A stretch of 64,000 nt of DNA, from the NCBI GenBank assembly GCA_011391125.1, contig JAABRE010000021.1, positions 1-64,000 of the forward strand, in the 5' to 3' direction. Both the position numbers and the translations under genes were made by a program. How positions within the stretch are numbered: the stretch's first letter is position 1; every line of letters begins with the position of its first letter. Source of the stretch: Synechococcales cyanobacterium S06. GTDB lineage: Bacteria; Cyanobacteriota; Cyanobacteriia; Cyanobacteriales; JAABRE01. Below are positions 18,474 to 27,332 of this stretch, piece after piece. The notes below the pieces were generated by a model that saw only the letters and a program-made list of their open reading frames with translations, was not told the DNA's origin and searched no databases.

Positions 18474-18500
18474 AGAAGTAAAAAGTAAAAAGTAAAAAGT
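18474..18500. repeat. Short heptanucleotide repeat (AAAAAGT)
   Basis: Three to four AAAAAGT/AGAAGTA units directly after the mtnA stop, the same unit as the tract after psb30. Confidence 0.7.
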
Positions 18501-18573
18501 CCTAACTTTTAATTGATTATTTTTGAGGACTTTTATCTTATTAGTAAGAACGTTTAATAATCTAATAAAAAAT

Positions 18574-19233
18574 ATGAGTCAACATGAATCTAAAGATAAG
18601 TCGGAAAATCCCGATCAACCCCGTCAATCTATTGCTAACCGGTTAAAAAATATTTTAATGACCGAAATTACCCCTCCTCATTTGGGGATGCAGGATTTAA
18701 TTGCCAATATGATTCACCGTCAGAAAGATACCAATATTCGCACAGAAAATGCTGAATATACTAGGTTAAGGGATTTGTTAGCCCAAGGAAACTGGAAAGA
18801 AGCAGATCAAGAAACCTGGAAAATTATCTGTTTCGTGGTCGGAAGGGCACAAGAAGGTTGGCTAGAATCTGATTCTTTGGTTAATTTTCCCTGTGAAGAC
18901 CTGCTTTTGTTGGACCAACTTTGGGTAGAATTTAGCCAAGGACATTTTGGTTTTAGTGTTCAAAAACGGATTTATCAGAGTTTGGGAGGGAAAAATATTT
19001 TCGATGACAAAATTTGGCAATCCATGGGCGATCGAGTCGGTTGGCGTAGTCATGGCCATTGGCTCAATTATCTGGAACTTAAATTTGATAAACACGCCTT
19101 AGAAGGCCATTTACCCGTCGAGCCAATTAAAGTCACCATGGGTGCTAATCCTACCACCTATACTAAAAGGGGTATGGTATCTTTTAGTGTATTTTCCCGT
19201 CTTGAAATCTGTCAAAAACAGTCAGTAAAATAA
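18574..19233 (+). CDS. GUN4 domain-containing protein
   Basis: Residues about 65-200 form a GUN4 domain: YTRLRDLLAQGNWKEADQETWKIICFVVGR, the FPCEDLLLLDQLWVEFSQGHFGFSVQKRIYQSLGG stretch and a terminal LEGHLPVEP. GUN4 binds protoporphyrins and stimulates magnesium chelatase. This protein lacks the N-terminal helical bundle of canonical Gun4 and has instead a short polar leader, so it is more likely one of the additional cyanobacterial GUN4-domain proteins. I start at ATG 18574 (MSQHESK); the track's TTG-like start at 18523 adds 17 residues without support. The target tetrapyrrole is unknown. Confidence 0.85.
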   Translation: MSQHESKDKSENPDQPRQSIANRLKNILMTEITPPHLGMQDLIANMIHRQKDTNIRTENAEYTRLRDLLAQGNWKEADQETWKIICFVVGRAQEGWLESDSLVNFPCEDLLLLDQLWVEFSQGHFGFSVQKRIYQSLGGKNIFDDKIWQSMGDRVGWRSHGHWLNYLELKFDKHALEGHLPVEPIKVTMGANPTTYTKRGMVSFSVFSRLEICQKQSVK

Positions 19234-19285
19234 ACTTAGAAATATTCATTTTAACTAAAAAATATCACAGAAAGGAGAGCAAAAG

Positions 19286-19570
19286 ATGGTTCAAATTATC
19301 GAAAAACCGGCCAATTCTACTCGTCGAAAACACGCTCCAAATTACAAAGTTTTGCTACATAATGATGACTTCAATTCCATGGAATATGTCGTACAAACCT
19401 TGATGGAAACTATCGGAGGAATGACTCAACCTCAAGCAGTTAATATCATGATGGAGGCACATACTAATGGTATGGCCTTAGTGATTACTTGTGCTTTAGA
19501 ACACGCAGAATTTTATTGTGAAACCCTGATAAATCACGGGTTAATTAGTACCATTGAACCTGACGAATAA
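19286..19570 (+). CDS. clpS: ATP-dependent Clp protease adaptor ClpS
   Basis: 94 residues. The core YKVLLHNDDFNSMEYVVQTLMETIGG contains the HNDD loop that binds N-degron N-termini. It continues MTQPQAVNIMMEAHTNGMALVITCALEHAEFYCETL. ClpS docks on the N-domain of ClpC and delivers substrates bearing destabilising N-termini. The ATG is preceded by AAAGGAGAG at ideal spacing. It is 52 bp after the GUN4-domain gene and 21 bp before the CPBP protease gene. Cyanobacteria have two ClpS paralogues; this looks like the canonical ClpS1. Confidence 0.95.
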   Translation: MVQIIEKPANSTRRKHAPNYKVLLHNDDFNSMEYVVQTLMETIGGMTQPQAVNIMMEAHTNGMALVITCALEHAEFYCETLINHGLISTIEPDE

Positions 19571-19591
19571 ATTTGAGAGGAAAAAAAGCTA

Positions 19592-20401
19592 TTGAAATTA
19601 GATTTTTACCGTATTTCAAAATACCCAGTATTTACCAGACTGGGTATTTTTATAATAGCATTATTGTTAAGTTGGCTACCATTAGCTATACCTATTTATT
19701 TCTTAATTTCTGACACTAATTTAGTGAGTATTATCACCATGGGATTATTATTTATTAATTTTCTGGTGTTGGTAAAAATTTGGGGAAAATTGGTTTATAA
19801 AGAGAGTAAAATTTTTGCCAAATACGGGTTAAAATTTAATCTAACTAACGGAAATTACTTCATAAAAGGTTTAAGTATCGGATTAATATTTACCCTAAGT
19901 TTATTTAGCCTAGAAAATTTATTGGGATTAATTGAAATACAAAATAATCAAACAAATTTAATTAAGATAATATTTGAAGGATTTTTAACCGGAATAGGAG
20001 TAGGAATTGCCGAAGAAATATTTTTTCGAGGTTGGTTATTAAACGAATTAGAAAAAGACTACCCTGAAAAAATCAGTTTAGGAATAAACGCGTTAATTTT
20101 TGCCACCTTACATTTTATTAAACCCCTACCAGAAATTATCAGGACATTTCCCCAATTTCCCGGATTAATCTTACTAGGAATCATCCTAGTTTCTGCAAAA
20201 AGAAAACATCGAAACCTACTCGGAATTGCCATCGGAATTCATGGGGGATTGGTCTGGGGATATTATATTTTTAACGTAGGAAATCTAGTCGAATATTCCC
20301 CTAATATTTCCCCCTTAATTACCGGAGTTGACAATAACCCCTTAGCTGGTTTAATGGGAATATTATTATTATTAATATTATGGTTTGTCAGCAGAAAATA
20401 A
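19592..20401 (+). CDS. CPBP family intramembrane glutamic endopeptidase
   Basis: 269 residues with about seven membrane segments. The protease motifs are EEIFFRGWLLNEL (paired glutamates), FATLHF (histidine) and a final GIAIGIHGGLVWGYY. CPBP (CAAX protease/bacteriocin-processing) enzymes cleave proteins inside the membrane; the substrate here is unknown. The start is a TTG at 19592, the only candidate that keeps the first membrane helix complete with an upstream GAGAGG. Position 21 bp after clpS suggests cotranscription. Confidence 0.88.
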   Translation: MKLDFYRISKYPVFTRLGIFIIALLLSWLPLAIPIYFLISDTNLVSIITMGLLFINFLVLVKIWGKLVYKESKIFAKYGLKFNLTNGNYFIKGLSIGLIFTLSLFSLENLLGLIEIQNNQTNLIKIIFEGFLTGIGVGIAEEIFFRGWLLNELEKDYPEKISLGINALIFATLHFIKPLPEIIRTFPQFPGLILLGIILVSAKRKHRNLLGIAIGIHGGLVWGYYIFNVGNLVEYSPNISPLITGVDNNPLAGLMGILLLLILWFVSRK

Positions 20402-20459
20402 TTACTGACTTTCTGGCTAGATAGTTATATAACTACTTGGTAATAAAGAATTATGCGGT

Positions 20460-21344
20460 TTAGTTGGTAAATTTAAGTATCTGATTGGCCGTTATTTCTG
20501 GTTGTTCTAAATGAGGAACATGACCACAATTTTTAATCCAAATTAATTTACTATTCGGAATAATTTGCTTAAATTTTTCAGCGTCTTTTGTACCTAATAT
20601 TTGATCCTGCTTTCCCCACAAAATCAAGGTGTTTTTCTCAATTTCAGGTAGTTTTTCCTTAAAATTACCATATCCTCCACTTTTCGTAAAGCTAATTAGA
20701 CCTCGATTCCAGTTCGGGCATTTTAGATGTAAACTAGCGCAAATATTCGCATCTAAATTAGCAAATTTTTTGTCATAATATGACGCTTTACTGATACTTT
20801 GTCTCACGTTTTTATTACGCAAAAATTCCGTCAATAAATAGTCTAAAGGAGGAAACATAAATTTACCTGCTCTGGGTGGATTGGCTAGTCCAGCGCTGTC
20901 AATTAAGACCAATTTTTCCACACATTGAGGGTAAGTTAAGGTGAAATCAATGGCCGTTGCTCCTCCCATGGAAGCTCCTACTAAAATAACCGGTTTTTGG
21001 ATTAATGTTTTCCAAACATAATACAAATGAGTCTTAATTGTTACAGGATTAATATCAAGATTAATCCGTCTTTCGGTAAACCCAAAACCCAATAAATCAA
21101 GCGCAAAAGTCTCATTTTGACGAGCTAAACATGGTAAAAGTCGCCTAAATTCTAATAGTGAACTATCAAAACCATGGATGAGTAAAATTGGTATTCCTCC
21201 CTCACCTTGTCTGACATAAGTAGTAGCAATAGATTCACTAATTAAATTAGTGGTAATCTTTTCACACTCAATTTTTTCCACTAATTTAAGTGAGGTTTCT
21301 TCGCTTAAATTTTTAATTTCTTCTTGAATTAATTTGGTTAACAT
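20460..21344 (-). CDS. Alpha/beta hydrolase
   Basis: 294 residues. The oxyanion-hole motif is LLIHGFDSS, the nucleophile elbow GASMGGATA, the acid residue sits in LILWGKQDQILG and the catalytic histidine in NCGHVPHLEQPE. All three catalytic residues are present. The N-terminal 45 residues precede the fold and have no signal peptide, so it is cytosolic. The substrate cannot be predicted. It is 63 bp downstream of the methyltransferase gene on the same strand and may be cotranscribed with it. Confidence 0.88.
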   Translation of the reverse strand: MLTKLIQEEIKNLSEETSLKLVEKIECEKITTNLISESIATTYVRQGEGGIPILLIHGFDSSLLEFRRLLPCLARQNETFALDLLGFGFTERRINLDINPVTIKTHLYYVWKTLIQKPVILVGASMGGATAIDFTLTYPQCVEKLVLIDSAGLANPPRAGKFMFPPLDYLLTEFLRNKNVRQSISKASYYDKKFANLDANICASLHLKCPNWNRGLISFTKSGGYGNFKEKLPEIEKNTLILWGKQDQILGTKDAEKFKQIIPNSKLIWIKNCGHVPHLEQPEITANQILKFTN

Positions 21345-21407
21345 AAATTAATGATAAATAATGAAACAATCAACAATTATCAAGCAATAATTGTTAATTG
21401 TTTCTGG

Positions 21408-22319
21408 TTAATTGCTAATTATTATGGTACGATGACGGGGACTATTTTCGATAATTTTAGGAGCTTTAAAACCCGTTTCTTGACAAATTTGTGCCAAATC
21501 TAAACTGAAATATTGGTCCAAATATGGCTCTGTACTTTTCAATAAGGTTAGTACATAAGGGGGCATTTTCGCAAAAACTTCGGATTTGGGGTTCATGTCC
21601 ATGATGGTAAAATAACCACCGGGTTTGAGCAATCTTTTTGCTTCCCGAAATATTGCTTTGGAAGGCTCTTGGGGCAATTCGTGAAACATTAAACAAGCAG
21701 AAACTAAGTCAAAGGAAGCATCCGGCAATCCAGTTGATTCTGCCGCCTCGTTGACCCAGTTAACTTTGTTTTGTTGATCTTGATATTGGGCGATCGCCAA
21801 AAAGTAGGGAGATAAATCAAGTCCCGTTAACTTGGCTTCGGGGTAAAGTTCTTGTAGAGCAAAGGTACTCATTCCGACGCTACAACCCAAATCTAGTATG
21901 GTTTTGGGACTGATTGGCAATTCTTTTTTGAGTACATTGTGATAGCTTGACCGTAACATCGAATCCCCTTCGGGACCAGCATTCGGCCAAATTTTGGCGT
22001 GGACAGCATGGGCGGCTGATTCAACTTCCCAAGCGGCAGTCCAACTTAAATTGCCTTTTTCGTACGCATGAAAGGAAGTGACATAATAGTCAGGATAGGT
22101 TAAATTCGGGTTTTTTACGCTATTTAGGTCGTTTTCCCAGTCTCTTGCAGCATATTGCTTGACATTTTCCCGCCAAGGTACGCCGATCGCCTCGGCGCGT
22201 TGTATCATCATATTACGGGCGCGGTTTTTGGCGAAGTCGGCCAAAGGTTTAATGCTTAAAACCCCATTAACCAAACGGGAAGCGAGTCCTAATTGACTGG
22301 TTGTACTAATTGCGGTCAT
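21408..22319 (-). CDS. Class I SAM-dependent methyltransferase
   Basis: 303 residues. The SAM-binding motif I is KTILDLGCSVGMSTFAL, motif II KLTGLDLSPYFLAIA, and post-motifs LVSACLMFHELPQ and AKRLLKPGGYFTIMDMNP are of the UbiE-like small-molecule type. The first 130 residues (NRARNMMIQRAEAIGVPW..., DYYVTSFHAYEKGNLSW) form an accessory domain seen in cyanobacterial and plastid homologues. The substrate is unknown. It is divergent from the MntA-HepT pair with a 65-bp gap. Confidence 0.85.
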   Translation of the reverse strand: MTAISTTSQLGLASRLVNGVLSIKPLADFAKNRARNMMIQRAEAIGVPWRENVKQYAARDWENDLNSVKNPNLTYPDYYVTSFHAYEKGNLSWTAAWEVESAAHAVHAKIWPNAGPEGDSMLRSSYHNVLKKELPISPKTILDLGCSVGMSTFALQELYPEAKLTGLDLSPYFLAIAQYQDQQNKVNWVNEAAESTGLPDASFDLVSACLMFHELPQEPSKAIFREAKRLLKPGGYFTIMDMNPKSEVFAKMPPYVLTLLKSTEPYLDQYFSLDLAQICQETGFKAPKIIENSPRHRTIIISN

Positions 22320-22340
22320 ATAAAATTTTTAGTAAAATTA

Positions 22341-22369
22341 TTGACAAGATATAATAATGATATTACAAA
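22341..22369 (+). promoter_or_regulatory. Putative promoter of the mntA-hepT operon
   Basis: A perfect -35 hexamer TTGACA (22341-22346) is followed after 17 bp by TACAAA, a fair -10. Between them lies ATATAATAATGATAT, a partly palindromic stretch that could be an operator for antitoxin autoregulation. The assignment is by consensus only. Confidence 0.4.
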
Positions 22370-22384
22370 AAGGGAAATTTGGCG

Positions 22385-22678
22385 ATGAAACTTAAAAAAA
22401 TACTCGAAGAAAAACGAACGGAAATAATCAAAATAGCGGAAAAACATGGAGCTTATAATATTAGAATTTTTGGTTCTGTTGCTAGAGGTGAAGAAACTGA
22501 AAACAGTGATATAGATTTATTAATTGATTACGATTTAGATAAAATTACTCCTTGGTTTCCTTCTGGTTTAAGGCAAGATTTACAAGTTTTTTTGCAAAGA
22601 AAAGTTGATATTGTTACCGTCAATGGATTAAATAAACGGATTAAAGATAGAGTATTAAAAGAGGCAATTAATTTATGA
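22385..22678 (+). CDS. mntA: MntA-type antitoxin, minimal nucleotidyltransferase
   Basis: 97 residues. It carries the minimal nucleotidyltransferase motif GSVARGEETENSDIDLLID, an exact GS-x10-DxD, plus KVDIVTVNG with the third acidic residue. MntA antitoxins AMPylate a tyrosine next to the HEPN active site of HepT and so silence it. The ATG at 22385 is better than the track's TTG six bases earlier because AAAGGGA lies at suitable distance. The stop codon overlaps the hepT start as ATGA, so translation is coupled. Confidence 0.9.
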   Translation: MKLKKILEEKRTEIIKIAEKHGAYNIRIFGSVARGEETENSDIDLLIDYDLDKITPWFPSGLRQDLQVFLQRKVDIVTVNGLNKRIKDRVLKEAINL

Positions 22679-23010
22679 GAAATGACAAAGAAAGATTGCA
22701 AGATATTTTAGAATCAATTGAGAAAATTGAAAAATATTTACAAAAAGGTAAGGATAAATTTTATACTGATGAATTAATTCAAACTTATATTATACATCAT
22801 TTACTAATTATTGGAGAAGCAGCCAATCATATTTCTGAAAATCTAAGAAAACAATATAATAATGTACCATGGGTGGGTACAATTGACGTTAGAAATATTA
22901 TAGCTCATGAATATTTTAGGGTTGATTTGGATATTATTTGGAACATTGTCCAGAAAAATTTACCAGATTTGAAAAGAAAAATAAGGGAAATTTTGGTTAA
23001 AATAGGTTAA
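22675..23010 (+). CDS. hepT: HepT-type HEPN ribonuclease toxin
   Basis: 111 residues, all-helical HEPN fold. The active-site motif is RNIIAHEYF, the RX4H form followed by the tyrosine that MntA modifies. HepT dimers cleave RNA when not AMPylated. The gene overlaps mntA by 4 bp and its 3' end faces the protein kinase gene only 6 bp away. The motif is intact, so the toxin is probably active. Confidence 0.9.
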   Translation: MRNDKERLQDILESIEKIEKYLQKGKDKFYTDELIQTYIIHHLLIIGEAANHISENLRKQYNNVPWVGTIDVRNIIAHEYFRVDLDIIWNIVQKNLPDLKRKIREILVKIG

Positions 23011-23016
23011 AAAGTA

Positions 23017-24405
23017 TCAATTTTTCAACCTAATTTGTGTTAGAAAATCTCGAATTTCTTTTATTAACCAATCTTGTTCGACAGAGGTTAAACCATTGCC
23101 AAATTTATACCAATGATAATTTTCGCCTCGGTGTTCAATGGTACAATAGAAACCGTATCTTCCTTGGGAATTAATATCCTTTGTTACAGATAAATTAGTA
23201 ATATCATTAGTATAACCACTTCTTTCATATTTTAAATTAAATAATTGTCTAGTAATTATAAAAATATCCCGATTAATTTTAATTTCTAAAGTCCCCAAAA
23301 TACGCCATAAAAATCCGACTAAAAAAAATAAACTTAGGCAAATTAATAGCAAAATTATTAACAAGAAAAAATAAGGAATATTATTAGCAAATATCGCTAA
23401 AATTAACGGAATAATTAGTGCTAAACTAATAGTAATTACAGCAATTGCGGTTAAAAATGTATACCAAGTTTCGAGATTCCAACCAGCAGAATCTAGTTTA
23501 ATCTTAAGTTCATTATCACCCCAATTTAAGTTTATTTTACTACCTTTAGGAGGACGATGGGAGACAGATTTTAACTCAAAATTGTCAGTTATTTTACGTT
23601 TTTTTTGTAATATTTGTAACGCTTCTGTGGCGGAATGGTATCTTTCTTCAAATGTAGGTGCAGTCATTTTATCTAACCAGTGGGCGAATTCTTCAGACAC
23701 GGAAATTTTACTTCTAAATTCGATTTTTAAACGTTGATTTGGTAATTCGGCTGGCGATCGATGGGTCAATAAAAAGATTAAAGTTGCACCTAAACTGTAT
23801 AAATCAGAAGCAAAAAAAGCTCGACCACGAAATTGCTCCGGGGGCATATAGCCGAAAGTTCCAACTATTGTGCCAGTTAAATTTAAAGTGTTGTGATATA
23901 AATCTTGTACTGCTCCAAAATCGACCAAATAAATTTGATTTTCTTCGTTACAAATGAGGTTTTGGGGTTTAATATCGCGATGAATTACTGGGGGAGATAA
24001 TTGATGAATATAATTGAGAATTTCTAACACTTGAATCCCGATATTTTTCACTTCTTCTTCTGTAAAATGTAAACCTTTTTTTACTAAGTTAAATAAGGAT
24101 TCTCCAGTGACTAATTCTTGGACTAAATAAAACCTTCTATCGGTGTCTGTGTCAAGGTAAAAATAGTCTAAATAGTTAGGAATAAAGGAGTGATTTAAGG
24201 TTGCTAAAACTTTCGCTTCTCTCTCAAATAAATCTAAGGTTTTCCAGTCAGTTATTCCGCTTAAAAATACTGCTTTAATCGCTACTTTTTCACCATTAAT
24301 TAAGTCAATTGCTGAGTAAGTCTTACCTGTACCACCTTGACCTAATAGGGTGACAATTTGATAGCGTTCATCTATAATATCTCCACAGTAATGTAAATTT
24401 TTCAT
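23017..24405 (-). CDS. Serine/threonine protein kinase with two membrane helices
   Basis: A Hanks-type kinase domain spans about residues 10-275: glycine loop LGQGGTGKTYSA, ATP-binding lysine in KVAIKAV, catalytic loop IHRDIKPQNLI, metal-binding DFGA, and GYMPPEQFRGRA in place of the usual APE segment. After a linker come two adjacent membrane segments (about 315-375) and a small C-terminal domain of about 75 residues. This layout suits a membrane-anchored Spk kinase. The start codon is 3 bp after the recJ stop on the same strand, so the two are probably one operon. Substrates are unknown. Confidence 0.92.
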   Translation of the reverse strand: MKNLHYCGDIIDERYQIVTLLGQGGTGKTYSAIDLINGEKVAIKAVFLSGITDWKTLDLFEREAKVLATLNHSFIPNYLDYFYLDTDTDRRFYLVQELVTGESLFNLVKKGLHFTEEEVKNIGIQVLEILNYIHQLSPPVIHRDIKPQNLICNEENQIYLVDFGAVQDLYHNTLNLTGTIVGTFGYMPPEQFRGRAFFASDLYSLGATLIFLLTHRSPAELPNQRLKIEFRSKISVSEEFAHWLDKMTAPTFEERYHSATEALQILQKKRKITDNFELKSVSHRPPKGSKINLNWGDNELKIKLDSAGWNLETWYTFLTAIAVITISLALIIPLILAIFANNIPYFFLLIILLLICLSLFFLVGFLWRILGTLEIKINRDIFIITRQLFNLKYERSGYTNDITNLSVTKDINSQGRYGFYCTIEHRGENYHWYKFGNGLTSVEQDWLIKEIRDFLTQIRLKN

Positions 24406-24408
24406 CGT

Positions 24409-26652
24409 CTAATCGTTTAATATTTTCGCTAAAATTTCGACATTAACTTGAGTAAAATATTGCTTGTTAAATTGTTCTTCACCCACGCAATCTAAAAATT
24501 CTAATAATTGTTCTTCAAAATCAGATTGATCTGGTTCAATTTTGCTAAATTTTAACTCATTTTCTTGGATTTCGGGGACTAAACCAATTTTGGCTAAAAT
24601 GAGCAAACCTAACTGTAAATTAGTTAAACTTAAGCCTAATTTATCAGCTAATTGCTCCCGATTAACACTGGTTTTTTTAGCAGCTAAATATTTAGCTATT
24701 CCTAACAGTTGTTGCCAAATTTCTAAGGGAGTTAATTTTTGGTTGTAATGATAATTTAAAACTAATTTTTTGTGAGATTTTTTAGCAATCTTAGCCTGTT
24801 TTTGCAATTCTTGCCAACTACGAGGACATTTATCTATTACTACCATATTTGAGGTAATTTCTTGACTGTTTTTATTTCTTAAATCAATCAGAAAAGTCTC
24901 ATTTTTAGAGTCTAAATTCTCAGTAGGTTTTCTAAAGTCAATTAATCTTACTCTAATATTGTCTGTTTTTTTGCTAGCATTAAAATCCCTTTCTATAATC
25001 ACATCAAATCTAGTATTTTCTGGTAATTGATCATTATTATTACACCAAAATATTCCCCAAAAACCCTGTTTTGTTGACTCATCTTTAAGACTAAATGTAA
25101 TTTTCGAGTAAATAACTCGATTTTTGTCATATATTTTATCTTTTTTTACCTGTTCAAACCAACAGTTTTTCACCAAAAATTTAGGAACTTTATTTCCCAT
25201 TCCACAGGGTTCTAAATATTTAACTTCCTTTAATAATTCGCCACATAAATCAGCGACTGTAACCACCATATCTAGCTCAATTGTGGGATTAAAATCTAGG
25301 TATTGTTGTCTGAATTTTTGGTTAATATTATTAGTAAAAAGCTCAATATTTTCGGTTAATAAACTTAAACCAGCTGCCAAAGGATGACCACCAAAATTAA
25401 GTAATAAATCCTCCTGTGATAAAATTAAATTATACAGGTCAATTTTGTTAGTTGATCTCGCTGAACCTCGGGCCATATTTTCCGTTATACTTAATAAAAT
25501 AGTAGGCCGTCCGTATTCCTCAGCAATTTTCCCTGCTACTAATCCTAATACTCCCAATTCCCACTGATTATCGGCTAAAATTATCACATTTGTCGTCGAC
25601 AAATCCACTCTTTTAAGCTTTTTTTTCACGTCTTTAATGACATCTTCCTGTAAACTTTTACGACGTTCATTGACGAATTCTACTTGCTCAACTAAATTCT
25701 GGCATTTTTTCTGGTCAGTTTCTGTTAGTAATTCCACACAAAAATTGGCATCTCCATAAATACGACTAACCGCATTTATTCTCGGTCCAATTCCATAGGA
25801 AATATCCGTAGGACGGTCTCCTTTTCTCTTAGATGATTCTACTAATTTTTTAACACCAATTCGAGTAGTTTTTTGTAATTTCTTAATCCCAATTTGGGTT
25901 AAATAACGGCAATCGTCTTTTAATTCTACCAAGTCAGCAATCAGTCCAATGGCAACTAAATCAAGCAATTCTTCGGGATTAAATTGATTATATTTTTGCC
26001 AATTATCTGCCAAACATTCCATCAATTTATAAGCAACCGCAACCCCCGAAAGGTGGTATAAAGGGTGAGTTTCTGGTAAATAACGAGGATTAATAATTGC
26101 GCTAACATTGGGGCGATTTTCTGGTAAGGTATGATGATCAGTAACAATAATATCAATTCCTAATTCATTAGCATAATTAATTTCCTGAAAATTCGTGCTA
26201 CCCGTATCACAAGTAACAATTAATTTAACATTTTGATTCGCTAATTTATCCAGACCAATTTTATTTAAACCATGGGATTCAGTTAAACGATTAGGAATAT
26301 AATAAAATAGCTGTTTATTCCGTTCAAAATACGCCGATAATCCCTCCCATAAAACGCTGGTGGCCGTCACCCCATCCGCATCAAAATCTCCCCAAATAGC
26401 CACATTTTCTCCTTGAATAAGAGCATTTTCTAAACGATCTTTAGCGGCTAAAATTTCAGTGCCAAATTCAAGATAGCTACTAGGTTGATAATCTTGATCA
26501 TTCAAAAAAGTTTTTACTTGATCTTCTGATTTAAGATTACGTTGCCATAAAAATTGTGCTAAATAATGACCATGGGATAAATCGGTATATTTCCTAATTA
26601 AATTTATAAATTCATCGGGTAAAGAAAATTTTTCTAAGATTTGCCATTTCAT
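24409..26652 (-). CDS. recJ: Single-stranded-DNA-specific exonuclease RecJ
   Basis: 747 residues. DHH-family motifs are present: WGDFDADGVTATS (motif I), LIVTCDTGS (II), VTDHHTLPE (III) and AIINPRY, and the DHHA1 motif NFGGHPLAAGLSL. RecJ degrades single-stranded DNA 5' to 3' in recombination and repair. The C-terminal 200 residues (from about FLIDLRNKN) go beyond the bacterial RecJ core and include a possible winged helix (LADKLGLSLTNLQLGLLIL). It starts 70 bp from the divergent recR, so two recombination genes share a promoter region. Confidence 0.95.
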   Translation of the reverse strand: MKWQILEKFSLPDEFINLIRKYTDLSHGHYLAQFLWQRNLKSEDQVKTFLNDQDYQPSSYLEFGTEILAAKDRLENALIQGENVAIWGDFDADGVTATSVLWEGLSAYFERNKQLFYYIPNRLTESHGLNKIGLDKLANQNVKLIVTCDTGSTNFQEINYANELGIDIIVTDHHTLPENRPNVSAIINPRYLPETHPLYHLSGVAVAYKLMECLADNWQKYNQFNPEELLDLVAIGLIADLVELKDDCRYLTQIGIKKLQKTTRIGVKKLVESSKRKGDRPTDISYGIGPRINAVSRIYGDANFCVELLTETDQKKCQNLVEQVEFVNERRKSLQEDVIKDVKKKLKRVDLSTTNVIILADNQWELGVLGLVAGKIAEEYGRPTILLSITENMARGSARSTNKIDLYNLILSQEDLLLNFGGHPLAAGLSLLTENIELFTNNINQKFRQQYLDFNPTIELDMVVTVADLCGELLKEVKYLEPCGMGNKVPKFLVKNCWFEQVKKDKIYDKNRVIYSKITFSLKDESTKQGFWGIFWCNNNDQLPENTRFDVIIERDFNASKKTDNIRVRLIDFRKPTENLDSKNETFLIDLRNKNSQEITSNMVVIDKCPRSWQELQKQAKIAKKSHKKLVLNYHYNQKLTPLEIWQQLLGIAKYLAAKKTSVNREQLADKLGLSLTNLQLGLLILAKIGLVPEIQENELKFSKIEPDQSDFEEQLLEFLDCVGEEQFNKQYFTQVNVEILAKILND

Positions 26653-26708
26653 AAGTAATAATTGCTCGCTATGTAATATAATAAATTATAATAAATTAAG
26701 CACTTAAA

Positions 26709-26714
26709 AAGGAG
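26709..26714 (+). promoter_or_regulatory. Ribosome binding site that decides the recR start
   Basis: AAGGAG with flanking A tracts ends 8 bases before an ATT codon (26723). In this frame a TAA at 26705 excludes any further upstream start, and the first conventional start codon (GTG 26837) has no ribosome site. Confidence 0.75.
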
Positions 26715-26722
26715 AAAAAACC

Positions 26723-27316
26723 ATTTATACTCCACCATTAGCTCGTTTAATCGAACAATTACAAAAATTACCAGGAGTCGGTCAAAAAAGCGCTCAAAGA
26801 TTAGCTTTTCACATTCTCAAACGCCCCGAAACCGAGGTGGAAACCTTGGCCAAATCTTTAATTGATGCCAAAAAACAGGTGGGATTGTGTAAAATTTGTT
26901 TTCATTTATCCGCCGAACCAATTTGTAGTATTTGCAGTAATCCTAAGCGAGATCATACCACAATTTGCGTAGTAGCGGATGCCCGAGACGTAATTGCTTT
27001 AGAAAAAACCCGCGAATATCAAGGAAAATACCACGTTTTAGGGGGAGTTATTTCGCCCATGGATGGCATTGGACCAGAACAATTATATATTCAAACATTA
27101 ATTAAACGAGTCAGTCAAGATAAAATTAAAGAGGTAATTTTAGCCATTGGTCCTAGTATTGAAGGAGAAACTACAACAATGTATATCGGCCAACTTTTAA
27201 AACCATTTACTAAAGTCACAAGAATAGCTTTTGGATTACCCATGGGAGGGGATTTAGAATATGCTGATGAAATAACCTTAACCCGAGCTTTAGAAGGAAG
27301 AAGAGAATTAGATTAA
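26723..27316 (+). CDS. recR: Recombination protein RecR, apparent ATT start codon
   Basis: The ORF track begins at GTG 26837 and gives only 159 residues. Reading upstream in frame yields [20 protein letters not shown], the conserved N-terminus and helix-hairpin-helix of RecR. The whole protein is then 197 residues, the normal length. The zinc motif is [18 protein letters not shown], and the Toprim domain contains [12 protein letters not shown]. No ATG, GTG or TTG lies between the upstream in-frame TAA (26705) and GTG 26837. AAGGAG is spaced perfectly for ATT 26723. RecR works with RecO/RecF to load RecA at gaps. A sequencing error is the alternative. Confidence 0.9.
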   Translation: MYTPPLARLIEQLQKLPGVGQKSAQRLAFHILKRPETEVETLAKSLIDAKKQVGLCKICFHLSAEPICSICSNPKRDHTTICVVADARDVIALEKTREYQGKYHVLGGVISPMDGIGPEQLYIQTLIKRVSQDKIKEVILAIGPSIEGETTTMYIGQLLKPFTKVTRIAFGLPMGGDLEYADEITLTRALEGRRELD

Positions 27317-27332
27317 TTAATAAGTAAAACTC

